Below are positions 7,354 to 13,479 of a stretch of 13,479 bases of DNA, piece by piece. The translations under genes and the position numbers were made by a program. The notes under the pieces are model-generated. The model made no database searches and was not told the origin of the DNA. It saw nothing but the letters and a program-made list of their open reading frames with translations. Position 1 is the stretch's first letter. Each line of letters begins with the position of its first letter. The stretch spans positions 1-13,479 of the forward strand of contig JAEWMZ010000469.1 in assembly GCA_023392995.1 (NCBI GenBank). Direction: 5' to 3'. Source of the DNA: Bacillota bacterium (GTDB taxonomy: Bacteria; Bacillota; Clostridia; Lachnospirales; Lachnospiraceae).

Positions 7354-7382
7354 TTGCCAAAGAACCGGATTCCATATATGAT
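7354..7382 (+). promoter_or_regulatory. Sigma-A type promoter for the HD-domain gene
   Basis: TTGCCA (7354-7359), a 17-bp spacer and TATGAT (7377-7382) match the consensus at five of six positions each. The expected start near 7389 lies downstream of the in-frame ATG at 7302, which argues for translation from 7440. Confidence 0.7.
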
Positions 7383-7439
7383 ATATGCAATAAAGTACCT
7401 AACAAATCCGAAATCCTATTTGGAAAGGCAGAGGATACA

Positions 7440-7931
7440 ATGAGTTCAATTACGAACCTACAACTGGAGATGATTCAATATTACTCCGGTGACCCAAAAC
7501 GAATTCAGCATTTTACAAAGGTGCACAGCTATGCAAAGCTAATTGGCAGCCTGGAGCAGCTGGATGCTCCTACGCTATTCACCCTTGAAACCGCTGCACT
7601 GGTTCACGACATTGGAATCAAATTGTGTGAAGAGAAGTACGGCGATTGCAACGGAAAGCTACAGGAAAAGGAAGGACCCGCGATTGCCCGGGAAATGCTT
7701 GAAGGGCTTAGCTTTGACCCGGATGTAATAGACCGGGTATGTTATCTTGTCGGTCATCATCACACCTATTCTGATATTGACGGAGTTGATTATCAGATTC
7801 TTGTGGAAGCCGATTTTTTGGTTAATCTTTATGAGGATCAGCTTTCAAAGTCAGCTTGTGAAACTACGTTAGAAAAGATTTTTAAGACTGCGAGCGGTAG
7901 CGCGATCTGTAAGAAGATGTTTTTTCTATAA
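7440..7931 (+). CDS. HD-domain phosphohydrolase
   Basis: From the ATG at 7440 the product is 163 residues, the usual length for this small single-domain HD family. AGAGG lies about five to six bases upstream, and a strong promoter just before it excludes the longer frame opening at 7302. Metal-binding residues are visible: His24 in RIQHFTKVH, His56-Asp57 in ALVHDIG, the histidine cluster at 106-108 in VGHHHTY and Asp125 in LVEADFLVNLYED. HD proteins hydrolyse phosphate esters, often of nucleotides; the natural substrate here is unknown. It is the only convincing plus-strand gene in the window and is transcribed divergently from the TM1266-family gene. The C-terminal ASGSAICKKMFFL resembles the usual family end, so the gene looks intact. 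No clear terminator follows. Confidence 0.92.
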   Translation: MSSITNLQLEMIQYYSGDPKRIQHFTKVHSYAKLIGSLEQLDAPTLFTLETAALVHDIGIKLCEEKYGDCNGKLQEKEGPAIAREMLEGLSFDPDVIDRVCYLVGHHHTYSDIDGVDYQILVEADFLVNLYEDQLSKSACETTLEKIFKTASGSAICKKMFFL

Positions 7932-8283
7932 CCGCTAATATTTCATATGATATCTAGTTAAAATCATTTTCATTAATCTAAAAGTAAGCTTTATTCTTTG
8001 TGCTCTTTGTGTTCATAAAAAGAACACGGGGCTGAAGTAATATGCTGTTATGATAGGACTGTCATAACGCACTAATTGACGAACATTGATATGATTAGTG
8101 CCCGTCAATCTATGTGTGAGTTAAGTTCTATCTCTAAGGCAGCATATTGCCACAGCCCTGTTTGTTGCGCAGCATTTCGGACATATTGCTGTCACCCAAT
8201 CACGAGCTAGCTTCATTTATCAAGGCAGTTAGCATTACTCTGGATATCTTATTGTTATCCAATAACCATTACACAATATTTGC
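7932..8283. other. Gene-free convergent intergenic region with structured element
   Basis: This stretch lies between the ends of the HD-domain gene and the M56 protease gene. No credible coding frame is seen. It holds a short hairpin GTGTTC/GAACAC (8009-8014 with 8022-8027), the element at 8028-8158 described separately, and a weak GGATA/TATCC inverted repeat (8242-8260). None has a T-run placed as a standard terminator for either flanking gene. Confidence 0.6.
8028..8158. repeat. ~130-nt element with terminal inverted repeats and a pseudoknot-compatible core
   Basis: The ends pair as GGGCTG (8029-8034) with CAGCCC (8153-8158) and AATATGCTG (8039-8047) with CAGCATATT (8140-8148), separated by 4-nt mismatched positions. 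Inside are TTATGA/TCATAA (8048-8053 with 8062-8067) and CACTAAT/ATTAGTG (8070-8076 with 8094-8100). TGACG in the loop of the latter (8077-8081) can pair with CGTCA downstream (8103-8107), an H-type pseudoknot layout. It could be a MITE-like remnant of an IS (ends recall IS1595-type elements, from memory only) or a structured RNA. No target-site duplication was seen. Confidence 0.5.
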
Positions 8284-10284
8284 TTATTTCTCTTGGCTCG
8301 TTCCTACGCCAACAACTTCATAGTTTCCTCTACCCAAGTCCTTTAAACTTAGTTCTATATATAATCCCTCAAACAAACCTTTTCCCGAAATACCATTCAC
8401 CGGAGATCGGTATTCTTGCGTAGCGGTTGTTATACTGTATTCCAGACAAACAACATATTGATACGGCATCTCCTGCCAAGTCTGATTTGCTTCGGGCTTG
8501 CAAGAAATCACCTTCACACTGTAAAGGGAATAGTCTGTGATACGCTCGTTATCAGCTGCTTTTTCATCTTTGTAACGATCCAACCATTCCAGTGCTGCCA
8601 CTTTTCCAATCGCTTGCAAAGTTTCATCCGGCTTAACCCAGAAAATAATAGGTTCCACTTCTGCATCTTGAAAAAGCTCCTCTTCACTTTCCTGAGATAT
8701 GCCGATATACTGTTTCGTCTCTATAAACTCATCTATACTTTCCTGCCGGATGTCAATATACTGTTTCGTTTTATTCGAGGATAAATTAATGTACATGGGT
8801 TTTTTATTCGGTACCCCGCCCACTATAACAGAATAAGGCTGCTCTAACGGATAATACATAATATATAGCCCAGAGCCAATGTCCTTCCCATGGTAGGGTT
8901 CAAAATCCTCCCAGGAAATGTCTTCCCCCTTTTTTGCAATGACCTTAAGCTCTTCCAAGGTTAATAATCTCTCATTACCAAAAAGAAAGGTTTCCGGCAA
9001 AGGGGTATCCCCCTTTTGATGATCCCATGAGGAAAGCCACTCATAACCGGCTTTATAAGCGTCTTTGTCAATGGTCAAATAACTATTGCCATTATTGCCG
9101 AATTCATGGCGCACGCCGTCTGTCGTAGTAATATAGTACATGATAGAACCTCCTGCCAGAGGTTCTGGATTCGGAAGATACCTGCCCCGGCTTTGGTTGA
9201 CCAGTGCCACCACCTCCAAATATTCAGAACGGTCAAACAAATGATACTGCTCATTTTCATCGCTTGGCATTACCACCAGCTCAATTTTTTCAACTTCCTC
9301 CAAGCGCAGGTTTTTCGCCCATTCCATGGATGCTCGCTGGGGATTGAATGCAAAAGCGATACAGGTTACAGCTACCGCCGTCAGTGCCGCCACCGTGACC
9401 CAAAAGGCTGGCTTTTTATAGCAAAGGATATTTTTAATCCTGCTTTTCGTATCTCCTTCTCCAAAAGCCAAGGGTGTACTGGCGATTTTTCTGCCTGTAG
9501 CAAGACTTAAAAGTGATTCCAAATATTCCTCCCGGATGCTTGCTCCCAACCGTTTCATGACGCTTTCATCACAGGACATTTCCATATCGTTAACAGCCAG
9601 AGAAAAAGCAATCCATACAAGGGGATTAAACCAGTGGATACACAACGCTATAAATGCCGCAAATTTCATTCCAGGGTCGAAGCGTCTGATATGGGTTTGC
9701 TCATGCAGGATAATATAACTCTGCTCCTGTTCCTGCAAGGTGGAAGGCAAGTAAATCTTTGGACGAAACATGCCCATTACAAAGGGCGAGGCAATGTGGT
9801 CGGCAAGGAAAATATTATCACGCAGCTTTACCGCACCGATCAGTTTCTTTCGAAGCCTCAGCAGCGAAACCATGCTATGTATAAAGAGCACGGCGATGCC
9901 CATAAGCCAGAGGATTACGCCTAAGTTTGCTGCTACACGCAGCGGATTATCTTCATCCCTGCCTTCTTCTGGAGCCGGCAAAATAGGGTTAATCCTATTG
10001 TCGACAGCAACTATGCCTGTGCTAATCTGCGGTGTTTCCGAATGCAAGGTATTTAAGGATATTGGATTTGCATTAACAGGCAGCAAGCTAAACATACTTT
10101 CAAAGGAGACTGGACAAAGAAGCCGAAATAATACAACACTCCATAATACATAAGAATAAATTTTCGGCGCCTTCTTCAATAGCAGCCGTGCTGCCAGCAC
10201 GAAAGCAATGATGACGCTTGCAGTCAAGCTCATATTAAGGACTTGCAGAAAAGTCTCAAGAAGCCTCGTTTGCACAAAATACAT
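8284..10284 (-). CDS. BlaR1/MecR1-like M56 membrane metallopeptidase with atypical C-terminal sensor region
   Basis: The ATG at 10284 gives 666 residues, with AGGGGG eight bases upstream; a GTG at 10293 overlaps the blaI-like stop (GTGA) but its SD-like bases abut the codon, so I prefer the ATG. N-terminal helices (about 17-36, 44-58, 121-141) frame an M56 zinc protease with HEQTH at about 194-198 and a downstream NDMEMSCDE motif, then a helix at about 296-313 and a ~350-residue C-terminal part predicted outside the cell. In BlaR1 that part is a penicillin-binding domain; I see no STYK-type or KTG signature here, but an early WAKNLRLEEVEKIELVV segment common in clostridial relatives. A 17-residue tandem repeat (TKQYIDIRQESIDEFIE / TKQYIGISQESEEELFQ) lies in it. 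Activation should cleave the partner repressor; ligand unknown. Confidence 0.88.
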   Translation of the reverse strand: MYFVQTRLLETFLQVLNMSLTASVIIAFVLAARLLLKKAPKIYSYVLWSVVLFRLLCPVSFESMFSLLPVNANPISLNTLHSETPQISTGIVAVDNRINPILPAPEEGRDEDNPLRVAANLGVILWLMGIAVLFIHSMVSLLRLRKKLIGAVKLRDNIFLADHIASPFVMGMFRPKIYLPSTLQEQEQSYIILHEQTHIRRFDPGMKFAAFIALCIHWFNPLVWIAFSLAVNDMEMSCDESVMKRLGASIREEYLESLLSLATGRKIASTPLAFGEGDTKSRIKNILCYKKPAFWVTVAALTAVAVTCIAFAFNPQRASMEWAKNLRLEEVEKIELVVMPSDENEQYHLFDRSEYLEVVALVNQSRGRYLPNPEPLAGGSIMYYITTTDGVRHEFGNNGNSYLTIDKDAYKAGYEWLSSWDHQKGDTPLPETFLFGNERLLTLEELKVIAKKGEDISWEDFEPYHGKDIGSGLYIMYYPLEQPYSVIVGGVPNKKPMYINLSSNKTKQYIDIRQESIDEFIETKQYIGISQESEEELFQDAEVEPIIFWVKPDETLQAIGKVAALEWLDRYKDEKAADNERITDYSLYSVKVISCKPEANQTWQEMPYQYVVCLEYSITTATQEYRSPVNGISGKGLFEGLYIELSLKDLGRGNYEVVGVGTSQEK
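8668..8769 (-). repeat. 51-bp in-frame tandem duplication inside the M56 protease gene
   Basis: Two 51-bp units (8719-8769 and 8668-8718) encode TKQYIDIRQESIDEFIE and TKQYIGISQESEEELFQ. The first ~33 bp of each are clearly alike at DNA level and the rest has diverged, pointing to an older duplication in the extracellular domain rather than an assembly artefact. Confidence 0.8.
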
Positions 10285-10289
10285 AGACC

Positions 10290-10649
10290 TCACCCCCTGT
10301 TCCGGCGTATTAATTGTTCCAATTCGTCTATTTCTTTATCTGACAATTTTTTTCTGGACGAAAAAGCCGTGAGGAACTGCGGCAAGGAACCGTCAAAGGT
10401 TTCATCAATAAATTTTTCACTCTGCAAAGCATGAAATTCCTGCTTTGATAAGACGCAAGTAACCAACCCTTCCTGGTTCGTAAAGATATTGCGCTGACAT
10501 AGCCGACGCAGCATGGTATAGGTAGTAGATTTTTTCCATCCTAATTCCTGCTCGCATAGCTTTACCAAATCACCCGAGGAAATTGGCTCATTCCCCCAGA
10601 TCAAATCTGCGAATCTCATTTCCATCACACCTAGTTTGTAATCAACCAT
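10290..10649 (-). CDS. BlaI/MecI-family winged-helix repressor
   Basis: From the ATG at 10649 (AAAGGAG about eight bases upstream) the product is 119 residues, the normal BlaI/MecI length; the frame stays open to 10718 but those extra codons overlap the promoter and operators. The N-terminal winged helix spans about residues 1-75, with the recognition helix in GWKKSTTYTMLRRL, followed by the wing and a C-terminal dimerisation region (KLSDKEIDELEQLIRR). It should bind as a dimer to the two dyads over its own promoter and be released when the membrane protease encoded just downstream is activated. The ATG of that protease lies five bases past the stop, so both are one operon. No beta-lactamase or penicillin-binding protein gene is in the window, so the regulon lies elsewhere or concerns another stress. 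Confidence 0.92.
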   Translation of the reverse strand: MVDYKLGVMEMRFADLIWGNEPISSGDLVKLCEQELGWKKSTTYTMLRRLCQRNIFTNQEGLVTCVLSKQEFHALQSEKFIDETFDGSLPQFLTAFSSRKKLSDKEIDELEQLIRRNRG

Positions 10650-10664
10650 TGTAACACTCCTTTG

Positions 10665-10718
10665 GTTTAATGACGTTAAATCTAGTATAAGTTTAACACC
10701 ATTAAACCACTCTGTCAA
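10665..10718 (-). promoter_or_regulatory. Promoter and paired operators of the BlaI-BlaR1-like operon
   Basis: The minus strand shows a perfect TTGACA (10713-10718), a 17-bp spacer and TAAACT (10690-10695). Two similar dyads lie over it: GTTTAATGGTGTTAAAC (10691-10707) between the hexamers and a second, ATTTAACGTCATTAAAC, at 10665-10681 just past the expected start. Their centres are 26 bp apart. The shared form is TTTAA, five bases, TTAAA. This is a textbook layout for autorepression by the adjacent repressor. Confidence 0.75.
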
Positions 10719-11121
10719 CCTAAGGTTATCATTAGATATTCCCTTTCAAAGCAAAAGAATAGACAATTGCGAATCCATAATGTAGATTAATTTTTTATAC
10801 TAGAAGTGTGAATTCCTTCCCTTCACACTGATTCCGCCTAAGTTACGCTCAGAGATCTACATCTATTGTATGAAAAATTACTACAGTTACTAAGTTTTGC
10901 AATTACCTATAAAAATAAGGAGATGCCGCGAGCGGTAGCTATGGAGATCAGACTTGCCTATTGCACTATTTTGGCAAACCTCCGCATGATCTACATGTCG
11001 TAATCGTAACAAATAGTTCTCTTACAGCATCAAATCAAATCAGAGAACCCTCCTCCGTGGGAGGAAGGTCTATCCCCAGGGCTTTGTTTTGCGACATCCC
11101 CTTCTTTATTCAAGTTGACAT
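10719..11121. other. Gene-free, hairpin-rich intergenic region
   Basis: About 400 bp separate the end of the response regulator gene from the blaI-like promoter. No supported gene is seen. It holds an 8-bp hairpin AGTGTGAA/TTCACACT (10805-10829) and nested stems AGATCA/TGATCT (10945-10950 with 10987-10992) and TTGCC/GGCAA (10954-10958 with 10973-10977). Further along are GTTCTCT/AGAGAAC (11016-11022 with 11042-11048) and a 9-bp stem at 11048-11068. A tiny minus-strand frame (11035-11097, 20 codons) is possible but its RBS spacing is poor. Confidence 0.6.
11048..11068 (-). terminator. Candidate terminator hairpin downstream of the OmpR-type regulator
   Basis: On the minus strand CCTTCCTCC pairs with GGAGGAGGG around a CAC triloop: nine pairs including one G-U wobble that is possible only in minus-strand RNA. 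It lies about 55 nt after the response regulator stop. The following sequence is only moderately T-rich (TTCTCTGATTTGATTT), so termination may be weak, and the 3' side can also pair with AGAGAAC further on. Confidence 0.4.
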
Positions 11122-11811
11122 TTATACCTTAAACCGGTATCCAACACCCCAGATTGTCTCAATATACTGAGGCTTCGAGGTATTGTATTCGATCTTCTCT
11201 CTAATCTTCTTAATATGCACCGTCACCGTTGCAATGTCCCCCACAGACTCCATGTCCCAGATATCACGAAACAGCTCATCCTTTGTATACACTCTATTGG
11301 GATTTTCCGCCAGGAAGGTTAGAAGATCAAACTCCTTTGTGGTAAATATCTTCTCTTCCCCGTTTAAGAAAACACGTCTGGCTGTTTTATCTATCTTGAG
11401 TCCGCGAATCTCGATGACTTCGTTCTCTTTTACCCCGGAACCAATCAATCTATCATATCTGGCCAAATGAGCCTTTACTCTTGCAACCAGCTCACTGGGA
11501 CTAAAGGGCTTTGTCATATAGTCATCCGCACCCAACCCTAAGCCACGTATTTTATCAATATCATCCCGCTTTGCTGATACCATAATTACCGGAATATTCT
11601 TCACCTCGCGGACACGCTTGCAGATCTCGAAGCCATCAACATTAGGAAGCATGAGATCCAAAATAACGAGATCATATTCCTCTGCTAATGCCTTTCGCAG
11701 GCCCAGATCACCGGCGGTCTCCACTTCTACCTCAAAGCCGCTGAGTTCTAAATAATCCTTTTCTAATTCAGCAATCGCAATTTCATCTTCTACAATTAAT
11801 ATTTTACTCAT
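11122..11811 (-). CDS. OmpR/PhoB-family response regulator
   Basis: The 229-residue protein has a receiver domain (about 1-115) with Glu8-Asp9, phospho-acceptor Asp52 in VILDLMLP, Ser79 in MVSAK and Lys101 in MTKPFS. A winged-helix DNA-binding domain follows at about 130-229, with KEFDLLTFLAENPNRVYTKDEL, VTVHIKKIREKIE and a final IWGVGYRFKV, all typical of OmpR/PhoB regulators. The ATG at 11811 has AAGGAGG seven bases upstream. It lies 72 bp downstream of the sensor kinase gene on the same strand and is almost surely its partner. Target genes are not shown by the sequence; envelope or antimicrobial stress is common for this type but is a guess here. Confidence 0.95.
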   Translation of the reverse strand: MSKILIVEDEIAIAELEKDYLELSGFEVEVETAGDLGLRKALAEEYDLVILDLMLPNVDGFEICKRVREVKNIPVIMVSAKRDDIDKIRGLGLGADDYMTKPFSPSELVARVKAHLARYDRLIGSGVKENEVIEIRGLKIDKTARRVFLNGEEKIFTTKEFDLLTFLAENPNRVYTKDELFRDIWDMESVGDIATVTVHIKKIREKIEYNTSKPQYIETIWGVGYRFKV

Positions 11812-11883
11812 AACAAAACCTCCTTATGTTAAACTGGAGTCTCCTCCCAATAATTTTTACGTACTGGCTTTAGCCTTATATTG

Positions 11884-13374
11884 TTAAGCAGATATATTCT
11901 TCTCACTTTTCTTTAAGGTAAAGAAAATCGTGGTTCCTTCACCGGGTTCACTCTCCGCCCATATTCTGCCTGCATGGTCTTCAATAATCTTTTTGGAGAT
12001 GGCTAAGCCCAGACCGCTTCCGCCCTTACGGGAATTACGGGAAGCATCTGCCCGGTAAAACCGTTCAAAGATATATGGTAAATCTGCTTTTGGTATCCCC
12101 ATACCATTGTCCTCTATTTCAACCTGAATAAAGGTGCCGATGTCGTGGAGGCGAATCCGAATCTGAGCCTCCTCCGTTCTTCCATACTTTGTCGCATTCC
12201 CCACAATATTGTTAATCACCCGTTTCAGCTGCTCTGCATCTGCCACAACCTCCACGGCGGGGTCTGTGTCATTTTCATAAAGTATCTCCACATTTACTAT
12301 TTCTAAATCCAAGGAAAGATCCTCAATACAATCCTCAAAGTAATCATGGAGATTAATCTCCTTAAAGCTGTAAGGGATCGTATTATTATCAATCTTCGAA
12401 TAAAAGGCTAGCTCATCCACCAGGATCGACATATCATTCGCCTTCGTCATAATTGTCCTCAAATACTTCTCCTGCTTGTCCGGCGTCACTGCCACTCCGT
12501 CAATTAAGCCTTCAGCATAACCCTTAATCGCCGTCAGCGGAGTCTTCAAATCATGGGAGATATTACTTATCAGCCCTTTGATGTCTTCTTCATAAGCGAG
12601 TCTGCTGTCAATCAGCTCCTTCAAACGAATTCTCATCTCTTCAAAATCCTCGCAGAGCTGCCCAATCTCATCCTCTGTCTCCGCTTTCACCGAGAACTCC
12701 AAGTCACCATCCTTGATTTGGTTCATCGCAAAACGAAGAATGTTGAGGGGCCGCAGAATGCTGCGATATATAATAAACGCCAGAATAAGGGCGGTAATAA
12801 ATAAAATAATGAAAAAGGAGATTACAAACTGCATTGCAACAGCCTTAATCTGTGGTACCAAGGTATTTAAATCCGTAATGACAAAGATCGTACCTTCCCC
12901 GCCATCAGAAAAATAAAAATCCTGAGCCTTTACAAGGAATGGATTTTTCCCTTCAATATAAGTTCCTCCATCCACCTCGGTACTGTATACTCCAAAGGCC
13001 TGAAGGTCATCCTCTACGTAAGCCAGCTGCTGCTCATTGCCTACAAAAATGAATTCTCCGTTTTTACGCACCGCAATAAAGGAATATCTCCTCCTTAACT
13101 CTTCATTCAGCCTTGTGATATAATTGGTATCTCCCAACTTTTCCGGTGTTTTTAATGCCGCCAGCTTAATCTCATTATAAGTTCCTCTGGTTAACCGGTT
13201 TAAGATCTGAATGGGATTCGTGAGAATCTGAAAGGTATCCGCCTCCACATCATAGGATTGCTGGATCGAATTCATCTGAAAGCCGACGATCGTACTAGCT
13301 GCAACGGAAAACAAAAAAACCGGCATTGCAATCATAATTAAAAATGCATATAATATCCTGTCCTTAAGCTTCAA
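11884..13374 (-). CDS. HAMP/HisKA membrane sensor histidine kinase
   Basis: This 496-residue kinase starts at a TTG (13374) with GTGAGGG seven bases upstream; the N-terminus MKLKDRILYAFLIMIAMPV fits that start. A first membrane helix at about 9-32, an extracellular sensor region (about 33-178) and a second helix (about 180-203) precede a HAMP domain (about 204-256). The HisKA part has the phospho-acceptor His274 in ISNISHDLKTPLTAIKGY. The ATPase domain shows the N box (NNIVGNATKYG, about 388-398), G1 (EDNGMGIP), F box (YIFERFYR) and G2 (GGSGLGLAISKKI, about 451-463). All catalytic motifs are intact. It precedes its response regulator gene, the reverse of the more usual order for OmpR-type pairs. 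The stimulus cannot be told from the sequence. Confidence 0.95.
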   Translation of the reverse strand: MKLKDRILYAFLIMIAMPVFLFSVAASTIVGFQMNSIQQSYDVEADTFQILTNPIQILNRLTRGTYNEIKLAALKTPEKLGDTNYITRLNEELRRRYSFIAVRKNGEFIFVGNEQQLAYVEDDLQAFGVYSTEVDGGTYIEGKNPFLVKAQDFYFSDGGEGTIFVITDLNTLVPQIKAVAMQFVISFFIILFITALILAFIIYRSILRPLNILRFAMNQIKDGDLEFSVKAETEDEIGQLCEDFEEMRIRLKELIDSRLAYEEDIKGLISNISHDLKTPLTAIKGYAEGLIDGVAVTPDKQEKYLRTIMTKANDMSILVDELAFYSKIDNNTIPYSFKEINLHDYFEDCIEDLSLDLEIVNVEILYENDTDPAVEVVADAEQLKRVINNIVGNATKYGRTEEAQIRIRLHDIGTFIQVEIEDNGMGIPKADLPYIFERFYRADASRNSRKGGSGLGLAISKKIIEDHAGRIWAESEPGEGTTIFFTLKKSEKNISA

Positions 13375-13408
13375 CGAAAAACCCTCACTTCCTTAGAAAT
13401 ACAAGCTA

Positions 13409-13417
13409 AGTATATCA
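13409..13417 (-). promoter_or_regulatory. Extended -10 promoter for the HisKA kinase-regulator operon
   Basis: The minus strand reads TGATATACT, an extended -10 (TGn-TATACT), about 35 bp before the TTG start. No convincing -35 element is seen at 17-18 bp. The leader would be short, about 28 nt, just enough for the ribosome binding site. Confidence 0.5.
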
Positions 13418-13479
13418 TGATGACCGGGAAAATGCACAGAAAAATACTATGACATTTCTAAAGTTTCTATTAACATAAA

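Noticed and set aside
7302..7439. N-terminal extension of the HD-domain protein from the ATG at 7302
   Set aside because: A strong promoter (7354-7382) lies inside it, the added residues do not look like the family, and the ATG at 7440 has a good RBS and gives the normal length.
7890..7901. 12-mer GCGAGCGGTAGC shared with 10928-10939
   Set aside because: One copy codes for conserved C-terminal residues of the HD protein and the flanks do not align, so a chance match is the simplest view.
8242..8260. Terminator for the M56 protease gene (GGATA/TATCC hairpin)
   Set aside because: Only five pairs with a nine-base loop and no T-run on either strand.
8416..10153. Several plus-strand frames opposite the M56 protease gene
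   Set aside because: They are antisense shadows of a well-recognised gene, with no family resemblance or RBS support.
10650..10718. Longer BlaI-like protein from 10718
   Set aside because: The extra codons overlap the TTGACA promoter and both operator dyads; the ATG at 10649 has AAAGGAG and gives the normal size.

Overview
The window looks like a low-to-moderate GC Firmicute, most likely a Lachnospiraceae / Clostridium cluster XIVa type anaerobe. Three things support this: strong AGGAGG-type ribosome binding sites, LytTR/GHKL and BlaI/BlaR1 regulators of clostridial type, and a TM1266-family small protein of the kind linked to iron-only hydrogenase. The species cannot be named from the sequence alone.

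Left end (1-4430, minus strand): a rhamnoside-use pair. A cytoplasmic GH78 alpha-L-rhamnosidase (1784-4333) is followed by a GPH-family sugar:cation symporter (1573 down past base 1, C-terminus cut by the window edge). Between them are three tandem copies of a ~61-bp hairpin-rich repeat, whose first copy supplies the last codons and the stop of the rhamnosidase. The likely logic is uptake of a rhamnose-containing glycoside and intracellular release of L-rhamnose.

Middle left (4511-6734, minus): a LytTR response regulator and its six-TM GHKL sensor kinase, overlapping by ATGA. They have a well-formed promoter next to a 14-bp palindrome, and a terminator built on a perfect 21-bp stem that begins inside the kinase stop codon.

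Centre (6825-8283): a TM1266-family ACT-like small protein (minus) preceded by a promoter, structured leader and intrinsic terminator that look like an attenuated 5' region. Next to it is a divergent HD-domain phosphohydrolase (plus). The gene-free stretch that follows holds a ~130-nt element with long imperfect terminal inverted repeats and an internal pseudoknot-compatible fold.

Right (8284-10718, minus): a blaI-blaR1 type repressor / M56 membrane protease pair. It has two matching dyads over its promoter, a protease C-terminal sensor region that is not a penicillin-binding domain, and a 51-bp in-frame duplication. No beta-lactamase gene is in the window.

Far right (10719-13417, minus): a gene-free, hairpin-rich stretch, then an OmpR/PhoB response regulator and its HAMP/HisKA sensor kinase, with the kinase gene unusually placed first. 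Overall the window is a regulatory cluster (three sensor/regulator pairs) beside a sugar-use operon. The most interesting unexplained parts are the non-coding elements at 1599-1793, 7126-7308, 8028-8158 and 10921-11097.
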